A DNA stretch of 32,786 nt from Planctomycetota bacterium. GTDB taxonomy: Bacteria; Planctomycetota; Phycisphaerae; UBA1845. Location of the stretch: positions 1 to 32,786 of the forward strand of contig JAJRSR010000280.1 of the NCBI GenBank assembly GCA_024278695.1, given 5' to 3'. The position numbers and the translations under genes are program-made. The notes under the pieces were generated by a model. It was not told where the DNA came from and made no database searches. It saw only the letters and a program-made list of their open reading frames with translations. Position 1 is the first letter of the stretch; each line of letters starts with the position of its first letter. This document shows, one piece after another, positions 7,877-15,175 of the stretch.

Positions 7877-9043
7877 ATGCCGAAGTACACCTGCGCCTGT
7901 GGCGCGACATACAAGTTTCACGCAACATCGGCCGGCAAGAAGGCCCGCTGCAAGAAATGCGGCGCGGTGTTCTCGCTACCCGACACGGATGATCCGCCTG
8001 ATGGCACCATCGCCATTGCGGCCGACGATCCGTTCACCCAGGAAGTCACCAAAACCGTCGCCACGCAGGGCGAACTGTACATCCCGCCATCTTCCCCTGG
8101 TGCCGTGACCTCAGGCATCCTCGGCTCCAGCATCGTCGGTGCCGTAGAGCCGCCGACGAGAAGCTTCACGACAGACGTGCTCTGGACGTTTCTGTTTCCC
8201 ACCACCGCCAATAACTTCGTTACGTTTGTCATGCTTCTGATCACTTTGGTTGTGGCTTCTTTCTTCGCATCTATCAAACTCTTCGGGCTCATACACCTTG
8301 TAGCAGCGGGTCTGTATGTGGCCGTGATCGGTTGGTACTGTGCGTACCGCTTCAGTATTTTGACCTCTGCGGCCGGTGGCGACGAGGAACTTCCCGGCTT
8401 CGTCGCGCCGACGAACTGGCTCATCGAAGCCTTCCAGGCCATGTTCAAATGGTTCGGTAGCTGGATCGTCGTGCTGATCCCGGCGATCGCCTACCGCATT
8501 TGGTATTGGTCCGCACAGCCGGTGACACCTCCAATGGCAACCGGTCCGGGCGTGATGCAACCAGCGATCATGCCGGGGAGCATCATACCCGATTGGATGA
8601 ACGATATCACCGCCGCAGCGGAGGGGCTGTCCGGCATCATGGCACTACCGCCGGACGGACTCGACCCGTTCAAGATACTGGTCGTACTGGGGCTATTTCT
8701 TTGGCCGTTCGTGGCGTTGTGCGTCGCGCTCGGCGGCTTCAGAACGCTGGTCCGCTTTGACCTGATGCTCGTAACGGTTGGCAGAACGATCGGCGTGTAC
8801 TCGATCATGGTGGTGCTCATCTGGGTGGCGTTTTTCCTGGAACACACACTCTCCACGCTGACAAGCAGCAAGGCCGCCGCGGTCGCCGCCGCAACCGGTA
8901 CCCCGGCCACAACATTCGGCGCAACGGCAGTCGGCGGCATCTGCGTACTCGGCGTGGGCATCTACTTCGACATCGTGCTGATGCGACTCATCGGACTGTA
9001 CTACCACCACTTCAAGAAAAAGTTCGCCTGGAACTGGGGGTAG
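7877..9043 (+). CDS. Zinc-ribbon membrane protein, MJ0042/zinc_ribbon_5-type N-terminus
   Basis: 388 residues. The N-terminus is a zinc ribbon (YTCACGATYKFHATSAGKKARCKKCGAVFSLPD), with C-x-C and C-x2-C knuckles typical of planctomycete membrane proteins. It is followed by a low-complexity linker and then several hydrophobic segments: about 112-135 (NFVTFVMLLITLVVASFFA), then 'HLVAAGLYVAVIGWYCAYRF', 'WIVVLIPAIAYRIWYW', 'ILVVLGLFLWPFVALCVALGGF', 'GVYSIMVVLIWVAFFLEHTL', and a last one near 'VGGICVLGVGIYFDIVLM'. Two ATGs are in tandem (7874 and 7877); I use the second, which starts MPKYTC, and neither has a strong Shine-Dalgarno sequence. Function unknown. Transcription converges with the carbonic anhydrase chimera, 42 bases away. 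Confidence 0.75.
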   Translation: MPKYTCACGATYKFHATSAGKKARCKKCGAVFSLPDTDDPPDGTIAIAADDPFTQEVTKTVATQGELYIPPSSPGAVTSGILGSSIVGAVEPPTRSFTTDVLWTFLFPTTANNFVTFVMLLITLVVASFFASIKLFGLIHLVAAGLYVAVIGWYCAYRFSILTSAAGGDEELPGFVAPTNWLIEAFQAMFKWFGSWIVVLIPAIAYRIWYWSAQPVTPPMATGPGVMQPAIMPGSIIPDWMNDITAAAEGLSGIMALPPDGLDPFKILVVLGLFLWPFVALCVALGGFRTLVRFDLMLVTVGRTIGVYSIMVVLIWVAFFLEHTLSTLTSSKAAAVAAATGTPATTFGATAVGGICVLGVGIYFDIVLMRLIGLYYHHFKKKFAWNWG

Positions 9044-9085
9044 CACGAAACCAAAGGCTCCCCTGAAACGCCCATAACACCCGGA

Positions 9086-10912
9086 TCAGGTTCCGGGTAT
9101 CGGTTCAACACTTCGGGAAATCCAAAAGGCGCATACGATGCCAAGCAGCGTACCGATGGCGAGCCCTACGTTCATGATTGTCGAACTCGCTGAGAGTGAC
9201 GCGGCGGCATGGCTGGCGATTCGATCCGTGTTCGTCATACCGGCGTCGGAAGTCGTCTGACATGCAACGATCAAGTGCTGTCCAGCCTGTTGCTGCTGCT
9301 TGTCCAATTTCTGGAATACCAGCCAGTTGTCCAGTAGGTCATCCATGGCGGTCTTGTAGTTGGCGGCTTCCGCCTCGATCTTGGTGATGCGGTTGAGATC
9401 CTCTTTGAGACGGGTGATCTGTCGGAGGGAAGCGAACTTGGTCTCCATCGTGTCGAAGTTGACTCGGGCCTTCTCAATGCTTGTTGGATGATGCAACGAC
9501 TGGGATTTGAAGCAAGCAAGTTGTGTCGCGTTTCCAAGTTCGATCACGTCATTGACCAACGTGATCTTCTCCAGACGTTCGAGGCGTTTGGCGGCATAAT
9601 CAACCACCAGTACCGTGGCGTCGTCGGTGGCGTGCGGTGGCTCTTCGACAGCCACCGCCAGCAACCGGCTCTGTTGCGGGTGGGTGCCAAGCCATTTGAT
9701 TGTACCGTTCTCTATGTCATAGACCGCGCCTACGACCTTAACCTTGCCCGCCTTGACCCGCTCCTGCACGGCGCGGCTCTTCGTAAGCACCTGCTCGATC
9801 GAATGCCACACGTTCTCCACAACGCCCGCGTTCACGAGGGCCGAACCAATCAAACCAGGGTTTGCGATGAGCACCTTGGCCACGGACGGCTGGATGTTCT
9901 TCAACAGTGCCGGGATGCTGCCGTGTGTCGTAGCCCCTGTCACCACTGCGGTGACCGCGCCACAATTGGTGTGCCCCAGCACGACCAACAGCGGGGTCTC
10001 CAGGTGGTCAACGCCGTACTCGATGGAGCCCAGCTCATCAACGGCACAAACATTTCCCGCAACGCGCACGGGAAAGAGGTCGCCTATCCCCTGGTCAAAC
10101 AAAGCCCCTACGGGAACACGCGAGTCGGAACAGGCCAGAATCGTGGCCGGCGGGTGTTGGTTCCCCACGACAGTTTCCGTTCTTCGCTCCTGGTTGATAT
10201 GAGGATTCGTGAGATGTCCTTGGACATACCGCAGGTTACCTTGCTTGAGTTGTTCGATCGTCTGATCGCCCTTGGGACACGGTTGCGCAGTGATCGAACC
10301 ATTGACGATCGAACCGTTATAGTCAGCCGTTTCTTGGGGTGCGGCACCACCGTGGGATGCCTCCGACCCGGTCCCAGGTGGGGAGCTATCGTCTCCGCCC
10401 AGTTCTTCCTGCATCATCTCGTTCTGGTGTTTGAGTAGCGCGGTGGCATTCTCCATGTACGCAGCCGCCGCTCGATTGAGTTCCTTGTAGTCGCCCTCAA
10501 TCCTCTTGTTTGTTGCGACGGTTTCCTCGATTAGCTTCTTGTACTCGTCAACGGCGGCCGTCGCTTCTTTGACTTGCCCTTTGAGTGCTTTGAAGTGAAC
10601 GGCTTTCTCTGCCAGGTCTTTTGCCTCTGCGAGATGTTTGTCCACCGCGGCCAACTCTTTCTTCGCTGCCTCGTAATAGGTAGGGTCGTTGGTCAAACCG
10701 TAGCCACGCATCTGGTACATCAAACGGCTGGCGGCCCCGCGCAGCGCCGTGGCGACCCTTACTTCGGGAATATATTCGCTGGTGAGCATTTCCGAATCGG
10801 TCTTGGCCGTCTGCATGCTCCAAACGCCCATTTCGCCCAAGACTACGGAAATCACGATAACGATCGAGAATCCGACGGCGATACGCTTGCCCACTCTCAT
10901 TGGCCCAGCCAT
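9086..10912 (-). CDS. Membrane-anchored chemoreceptor-like helical sensor with an inserted beta-carbonic anhydrase domain
   Basis: 608 residues from ATG 10912, with AGGGAGG 8 bases upstream. Parts in order: TM1 at about 11-30; first half of a helical-bimodular/four-helix chemoreceptor sensor, about 32-172 ('SEYIPEVRVATALRGAASRLMYQ', 'YYEAAKKELAAVDKHLAEAK'); Ser/Pro/Gly linker 173-210; beta-carbonic anhydrase about 211-425; second helical half about 438-575 ('VINVIELGNATQL'-like start, 'FASLRQITRLKEDLNRITKIEAEAANYK'); TM2 about 580-598; end at ISRSVEPIPGT. Beta-CA residues are intact: C261, D263, R265 (CSDSRVP) and H314, C317 (HTNCGAV), so zinc binding and CO2 hydration are expected. The protein stops where a HAMP domain would begin; there is no HAMP, MCP or kinase module. 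Between two TMs with a short N-terminus inside, the CA should be periplasmic. It lies 236 bases downstream of the multiheme cytochrome. Confidence 0.9.
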   Translation of the reverse strand: MAGPMRVGKRIAVGFSIVIVISVVLGEMGVWSMQTAKTDSEMLTSEYIPEVRVATALRGAASRLMYQMRGYGLTNDPTYYEAAKKELAAVDKHLAEAKDLAEKAVHFKALKGQVKEATAAVDEYKKLIEETVATNKRIEGDYKELNRAAAAYMENATALLKHQNEMMQEELGGDDSSPPGTGSEASHGGAAPQETADYNGSIVNGSITAQPCPKGDQTIEQLKQGNLRYVQGHLTNPHINQERRTETVVGNQHPPATILACSDSRVPVGALFDQGIGDLFPVRVAGNVCAVDELGSIEYGVDHLETPLLVVLGHTNCGAVTAVVTGATTHGSIPALLKNIQPSVAKVLIANPGLIGSALVNAGVVENVWHSIEQVLTKSRAVQERVKAGKVKVVGAVYDIENGTIKWLGTHPQQSRLLAVAVEEPPHATDDATVLVVDYAAKRLERLEKITLVNDVIELGNATQLACFKSQSLHHPTSIEKARVNFDTMETKFASLRQITRLKEDLNRITKIEAEAANYKTAMDDLLDNWLVFQKLDKQQQQAGQHLIVACQTTSDAGMTNTDRIASHAAASLSASSTIMNVGLAIGTLLGIVCAFWISRSVEPIPGT

Positions 10913-11147
10913 GGGTTCAACCTCCCTTTCTTGAGACTCGCGCAACGCGCGTTGGCTAGAGACCCGCAATCTCCTGCAAGTGAGGGGCCACAGATAGCGG
11001 TGAGCGTCGAGAAGATGACAAAGAGCACAATGAACGGGTACGTACCACGCCAACAAGGCTAAAAACACAGCATAGAACCAGATTATGGCCGCGACGCGTT
11101 CATCTTACCTTAGGCACGAGAGCCTGCTGCGCACCCCCAGCTTCGGT

Positions 11148-13913
11148 CTACCGTGAGGGGGTGTCGTTGTCATTCGGTGGCGGGGTCGACATCCGGTCGT
11201 TACTTGGAAACACGGTGTCCAGTTGGAGACCTTTCGGGCCTGCATCCCAAAGATGGATCGCGGGCTTGGTTTGTGTGTTCGCAGGGCTCAGTGCATCCTG
11301 GCCTAACCACAACGGTTCGGCTTGTGTACCTGCCGCGGCCGCCGGCACCGGACATGGCGTGCTGTTTGAACCCACGAAGTCGCTCGCCCCGAACGCCGCA
11401 CCGTGGGCGTGGCAGGATTGGCAGCCGGTGCAGAAGTCGTGCCAACTGTATGCAGTACGCCAGTCTACGTGGCAGGCGCTGCAAAGGCTGACATCACTCC
11501 CCCAGTCCACCGTGGTGCCACTAATGGTCACGGTGACATCCCGCACCGTCCCGAATGTATCGAAAGGCGGACCGTTAAACCCTGCACCCGTACGCGTGCC
11601 GTCGTCCACAAACATGGTTCCGTCAACGGTGTCGCGTATCATGTAGGGGTTTCCGACGGGGTTGGCCGGCGTGGCTGAGCCGTGCGGATCGTGGCAAACC
11701 GTGCAGTCCATCACCGCATCAGGAGCGCCGGAATAGCCGCCCCAGCTTCGCTTCGAGTCGAGGCCGTGCGCCGAGTGCGTCCACGAATAATCCGCGTACC
11801 AGGGACCGGGAACATAGTCGCACGAGTCGATACCGCGAAGGCTTGAGCAGTCGGCCGTCAGGCATGCCCCGCCCAGAATGGTGGTCCAATCAAAACCCAA
11901 GGTGCTCCATAGCGGGTCGTTCGGATCGATGACCGGCCCCACGACGTCGGGTGGGAAGCCGGGGTCCAATGGTCCAGTGCCGCCACCGTGGCACGACAAA
12001 CAGAAGTCGTTTCCGCTTCCAGTCCAAGCGGTCGTCGTGTCGAACGGGTCCGCAATCGGCTGCGTTGCGGAAGCGTTATGTGCCCCATGACAGTTGAGGC
12101 ACTCCAGTTTAGCGCCACTGAATAGCTGGTCGGCGTTGCTGATGTCGTGGTGACTGTTGCCCGCACGGAGGGTTCCCTCATTTCCGAAGCAGGTGTCGCC
12201 AAACATCTCCTGCCACTGGAGCGTACCGGTGAATTTTGACGCCACATCCGGCGGTGTGTTACCGTTACCAAACGGATCGAAAGCGTTGGCGAGGCGGGTA
12301 GCGCCGTCGGCATCATGGCACGCGGCGCAGAAGTCAGATAGGTCCGGGTCGGTCGCGAGATCGTTTGGAGTGATGAAGCTGTAGAGGGTGCCACTGTCCG
12401 CGTCGAGCAGTTCGACGTAGCCGTTCATGTGGGTTGTCACGTCGTGGCACACCGTGCAGGAGCCGCTGTCCAACACCGCGCCATAGTGGGCGTGACTATC
12501 CCCCACGGGGAACTCGCCCACGATAGCCCGCCGCCCGCCAACGGGGATTCCGTCACCGTTGTCCTGGGGACCGGCGTGGCAGGACGTGCAATCTCCACCA
12601 ACGGGCATGAAGCCCGTGTCATGAGGGTGGCAACTCGTGCAGGACGTGCCGTCGTTATGGGGTACACCGGCACCATCGTAGGTGTGGTACGCCGTCTGTG
12701 TGTGGCAAACCTGACAGATCCCATCGTTGATCGTCGGATCACCATCGTCGAAGCTGTTGGCACCGGTCCTCGCTGTAAACAACACGGGCGTATCTAGGCC
12801 GAGGGTCACGTTGGTAACTATGGGAGCGATGAGCGAAAGATTGCTGCTGCTCACATCGTGCATGTCGTGGCAATCGACGCAGGTGGGCTGCCACGCACCT
12901 GTCGGCGTGTGACCGATATGGTCCACGTGGCACTGTCGGCACATGGCGCCGTTGGTGTTATTGGCTCTTAGGTATGGCGCAGCAGCTTCACTGGTGTGCT
13001 GATCGTGGCAGGTGGCGCATTTGATATTTCCAGCGTCAAGGTAGGCCTCGAGCGTGCTGCCCGGCGGTGGACCCACGGAACCGACGCCTGCGTTGACAGC
13101 GGGTACGTCCCAGGCGTGTGTCCGACCGGCGCGACCGGAAAGACCAAGTTTGTCTAACTCGTGGAGTGGTTTCGTCATGCCTTGTCCGCCGCCCACATGG
13201 CATGAAAAGCAAAGTGACTGCTGCCCTTCGGTTAGGGATGGGTTGTCGCCCGGTTGCCCTGGAACGCCGTGGCACCGCCCGCAAACGACCGAAGCGTCAA
13301 GCATGTGCGGCCCGTCAAAGCCGTCGGTGCTGGCGACCACCGGGAAACCGGTATCGAAGATCGCTTGCCTTATCTTGGTCTGACGCCCCATTGATTTGAT
13401 TCGTGGCCCGTCGGTTGTTCTGTCTCTCGTATCCAACGCTCGCACGGTGTCGTAGGCGGTGTCATACGTGGAGCGGTCGGTGCCCGCGGGACTTGGACTG
13501 GTCTCTTGCCGACGCGCGGCGCTGATCGTACCCAAGTCCGGCGTGAGGAAGATCTCTACGCTCGAGGTGTTCGTGCTGACGACATACAGTCTTGTGCCGT
13601 CGTTGCTAAGCGCCAGCCCGCAGGGTGAGCGTAAGCCGCCGGGTGCGGCTCCGTAATCGACGACCTTTCCCAACTCCGTACCGAGCGGGTCAAACAGGCG
13701 GACGGTGCTCATGAAAGCGTCGGCCACGTAAATGTTGCCGACAGCATCGACCGCGAGGCCCAGCGATCGTGGCATCCATCCTTCATCTCCACCGCCGACG
13801 AGGAACCTGATCCGGTAGCCAAATCGGTGGGTGAAGATTCCGGCCGACGTGAACACCTGTATGCGGAAGTTGTCATGATCGGCCACGACAAGCCGGCCGT
13901 TGGTTTCGTCCAC
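11148..13913 (-). CDS. Multiheme c-type cytochrome, C-terminal part (15 CxxCH motifs), separated from its N-terminus by an in-frame TAG
   Basis: The ORF opens mid-way through an NHL beta-propeller ('DETNGRLVVADHDNFRIQVF', 'LGLAVDAVGNIYVADAFM', 'CGLALSNDGTRLYVVSTN'). It then carries 15 haem-binding CxxCH sites: CGRCH, CFSCH, CATCH, CRQCH, CVDCH, CQVCH, CTSCH, CTSCH, CTVCH, CAACH, CLNCH, CLSCH, CTVCH, CSACH, CQSCH. Many are followed by a distal His (e.g. CHDQH, CHDMH, CHVDH). The GTG at 13913 lies inside an NHL strand, has no signal peptide and is not a credible start; without export the haems could not be attached. I therefore read it as the 3' part of one gene with 13938-14426, about 1,092 residues, interrupted by one stop. 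Expected place: periplasm or cell surface, in electron transfer. No terminal oxidase or other cytochrome genes are nearby. Confidence 0.85.
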   Translation of the reverse strand: MDETNGRLVVADHDNFRIQVFTSAGIFTHRFGYRIRFLVGGGDEGWMPRSLGLAVDAVGNIYVADAFMSTVRLFDPLGTELGKVVDYGAAPGGLRSPCGLALSNDGTRLYVVSTNTSSVEIFLTPDLGTISAARRQETSPSPAGTDRSTYDTAYDTVRALDTRDRTTDGPRIKSMGRQTKIRQAIFDTGFPVVASTDGFDGPHMLDASVVCGRCHGVPGQPGDNPSLTEGQQSLCFSCHVGGGQGMTKPLHELDKLGLSGRAGRTHAWDVPAVNAGVGSVGPPPGSTLEAYLDAGNIKCATCHDQHTSEAAAPYLRANNTNGAMCRQCHVDHIGHTPTGAWQPTCVDCHDMHDVSSSNLSLIAPIVTNVTLGLDTPVLFTARTGANSFDDGDPTINDGICQVCHTQTAYHTYDGAGVPHNDGTSCTSCHPHDTGFMPVGGDCTSCHAGPQDNGDGIPVGGRRAIVGEFPVGDSHAHYGAVLDSGSCTVCHDVTTHMNGYVELLDADSGTLYSFITPNDLATDPDLSDFCAACHDADGATRLANAFDPFGNGNTPPDVASKFTGTLQWQEMFGDTCFGNEGTLRAGNSHHDISNADQLFSGAKLECLNCHGAHNASATQPIADPFDTTTAWTGSGNDFCLSCHGGGTGPLDPGFPPDVVGPVIDPNDPLWSTLGFDWTTILGGACLTADCSSLRGIDSCDYVPGPWYADYSWTHSAHGLDSKRSWGGYSGAPDAVMDCTVCHDPHGSATPANPVGNPYMIRDTVDGTMFVDDGTRTGAGFNGPPFDTFGTVRDVTVTISGTTVDWGSDVSLCSACHVDWRTAYSWHDFCTGCQSCHAHGAAFGASDFVGSNSTPCPVPAAAAGTQAEPLWLGQDALSPANTQTKPAIHLWDAGPKGLQLDTVFPSNDRMSTPPPNDNDTPSR

Positions 13914-13937
13914 GGCGACGGCACTGGGGTATTGAAA

Positions 13938-13940
13938 CTA
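13938..13940 (-). other. In-frame amber codon inside the NHL-multiheme cytochrome gene
   Basis: Reverse-strand codons are GAG CAA AAC GGG TAG TTT CAA TAC CCC: E Q N G stop F Q Y P. There is no frameshift; both flanks are in one frame and form one NHL repeat. It is codon 163 of a 1,093-codon reading frame. It could be a natural nonsense mutation, a base-calling or assembly error, or suppressed amber. The sequence alone cannot tell these apart. Confidence 0.85.
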
Positions 13941-14426
13941 CCCGTTTTGCTCACCATGAGTCCCGAGAATCAAAGCGAGTGCGCCGCCGGAATCAAACCC
14001 GTAGATCCGATCACCGTCCGCATCGGTAACGTAAATGTTTCCGGTCGAGCCGGCCACAGTGATGTCCGTCGGACGCACAAAGCTAACGAGGGGTTCGGTA
14101 TCGCCGAGAAGCCCCGTTCGTATGAACGTAGCGTCGTAGACGGCCACCGCCGCACTATCGCGCAAAGAGACGAAAAACCGTCCGTCCGGATGAGCGGCAA
14201 TGCCCACGGGAACCTCCGAAACGACGAAGGTACCCTGTAGCGTTCCTGCGGCGTCGTAGCAGACAACGTAGCCGTTGGCCGGGTCAGTGACCCAGACACG
14301 ATCATCGGGAGCCACTGTCACCCGCGCGGGGCTGTGCAGCGCCTCGCTCAAAGTTCCCACGTGCGACAACGGTGCGACCTGCCCGAGCGGCACGAGACCA
14401 ACGGCGATTATCAAAGTTGAGAACAT
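13938..14426 (-). CDS. N-terminal part of the NHL-repeat multiheme cytochrome (signal peptide and first NHL repeats), ends at in-frame TAG
   Basis: 162 residues from ATG 14426, which has AAGGAG upstream with an 8-base spacer. A signal peptide (MFSTLIIAVGLVPLGQVAP) is followed by NHL-type propeller strands: 'SPARVTVAPDDRVWVTDPANGYVVCYDAAG', 'VPVGIAAHPDGRFFVSLRDSAAVAVYDA', 'RPTDITVAGSTGNIYVTDADGDRIYGF', then 'LGTHGEQNG' and TAG. The codons straight after the TAG, in the same frame, read FQYPSAVAVDETNG, the next NHL repeat. A single C-to-T change (CAG to TAG) would restore the usual 'GNGQFxxPxxVAVD' pattern. The haem part follows in the same frame. Confidence 0.85.
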   Translation of the reverse strand: MFSTLIIAVGLVPLGQVAPLSHVGTLSEALHSPARVTVAPDDRVWVTDPANGYVVCYDAAGTLQGTFVVSEVPVGIAAHPDGRFFVSLRDSAAVAVYDATFIRTGLLGDTEPLVSFVRPTDITVAGSTGNIYVTDADGDRIYGFDSGGALALILGTHGEQNG

Positions 14427-14809
14427 CCCGGTTTCTCCTTCCAGTCGAATGGGCTCGGGGCATGCGAACCCCTAGGAATTGGCTGCAAGGATCGTACCAA
14501 AGGGCAAGCGACGGCTCGCTCGTAACGCGCAGCGAGATCGATATTGCGAGGCCACTCGCCCGGAGAAACATGTTCCGGAATGGGCTTGTCAATCCTGGCA
14601 GCAGTGATGGGCGTTTTCTTGCTTGCCGGTGCCGGCGTGGGGGCTAACTCGTGTGTCATCCCCAACTTTCAACAACGAGATGAGCCTATACGACACCTCC
14701 CGAATGCGAGAACGGGGAGGCGGTGAAAGACCGTTAGGGGTATGACTCCCGACGCCACGATACCTCGGCTCCGGACGCGGGTGTAAGACCGGTGAAGCGG
14801 TAGTACGTG

Positions 14810-14976
14810 GGGTGGCATGGACAAGCGTCGCGGCCATGGCATGGCGCATACAGAAAAGGCTCCCGAAGCGACGCTTGCCCGTGTTTTCCCCTGTTGGGTC
14901 ATCACGGGCAAACGCCGCAAGCTGCGTCTATTGAACCTTCGCAAGCCCGATCCTGCGGCGTTTGTCCATGCCACCC
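14810..14976. repeat. Nested inverted repeat (four-armed REP-like element)
   Basis: Outer arms: 14810-14831 (GGGTGGCATGGACAAGCGTC...) and 14955-14976, whose complement starts GGGTGGCATGGACAAACGCC; 20 of 22 bases match. Inner arms: GCGACGCTTGCCCGTG at 14868-14883 and CACGGGCAAACGCCGC at 14903-14918; 14 of 16 match. All four arms share a core of the form GCGRCGYTTGYCC, alternating in orientation. A single strand could fold into a long stem enclosing a second stem. It looks like an intergenic REP/BIME-type repeat rather than a terminator. Confidence 0.75.
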
Positions 14977-15067
14977 ATCCGCCAATTCTGTCTTGCGGCT
15001 CCGAACGCTGACGAATTGGCCGCCGTTTTGGCGAGCCAACGGCTGGGAAGTCATTCGGTTGAAAATG

Positions 15068-15111
15068 GCCCGTCCCCCACCCTACGGGAGTACCCGAAGG
15101 AAGGACGGGGC
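15068..15111. repeat. Imperfect inverted repeat downstream of polX, possible terminator or REP-like unit
   Basis: GCCCGTCC at 15068-15075 is complementary to GGACGGGGC at 15103-15111 apart from one extra G. The inner CCCTACGGG and GGGAGTACCC add smaller hairpins. It lies 65 bases beyond the polX stop and, read on the minus strand, is followed by ATTTTC, so it could stop polX transcription. The high G+C loop and the similarity in style to the other intergenic palindromes make a repeat-family origin equally likely. Confidence 0.45.
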
Positions 15112-15175
15112 ACCCGTTTTCGGGGTTGATTCTAGGTGTTGGGAGTGGGTTAGTCAGGTGATGCTTCCACGTGGC

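Larger units (their letters stand above)
14427..15175. other. Non-coding stretch with nested repeats between the cytochrome and polX
   Basis: 749 bases. The ORFs here (14544, 14807, 14669 and others) lack ribosome sites or run across the inverted repeats, and none resembles a family. One + strand ORF (ATG 14580 onward) has a hydrophobic run 'LSILAAVMGVFLLAGAGVG' but no Shine-Dalgarno sequence, and I do not call it. The identifiable content is the four-armed repeat at 14810-14976 and the inverted repeat at 15068-15111. Confidence 0.6.

Noticed and set aside
9044-9100. Second Sec-type TGA at the end of the carbonic anhydrase chimera
   Set aside because: Frame after the TGA gives no HAMP or other family sequence and overlaps the convergent gene; it is an ordinary stop.
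9488-10438. 316-aa + strand ORF
   Set aside because: Antisense to the carbonic anhydrase chimera, whose active-site motifs prove the minus strand.
13885-13960. Frameshift between the two cytochrome ORFs
   Set aside because: Codon counting shows both ORFs are in one frame; the break is a single TAG, not an indel.
14544-14726. 60-aa + strand ORF with one hydrophobic segment
   Set aside because: No ribosome site, no family, followed by repeat-rich non-coding DNA; the hydrophobic run can be chance.
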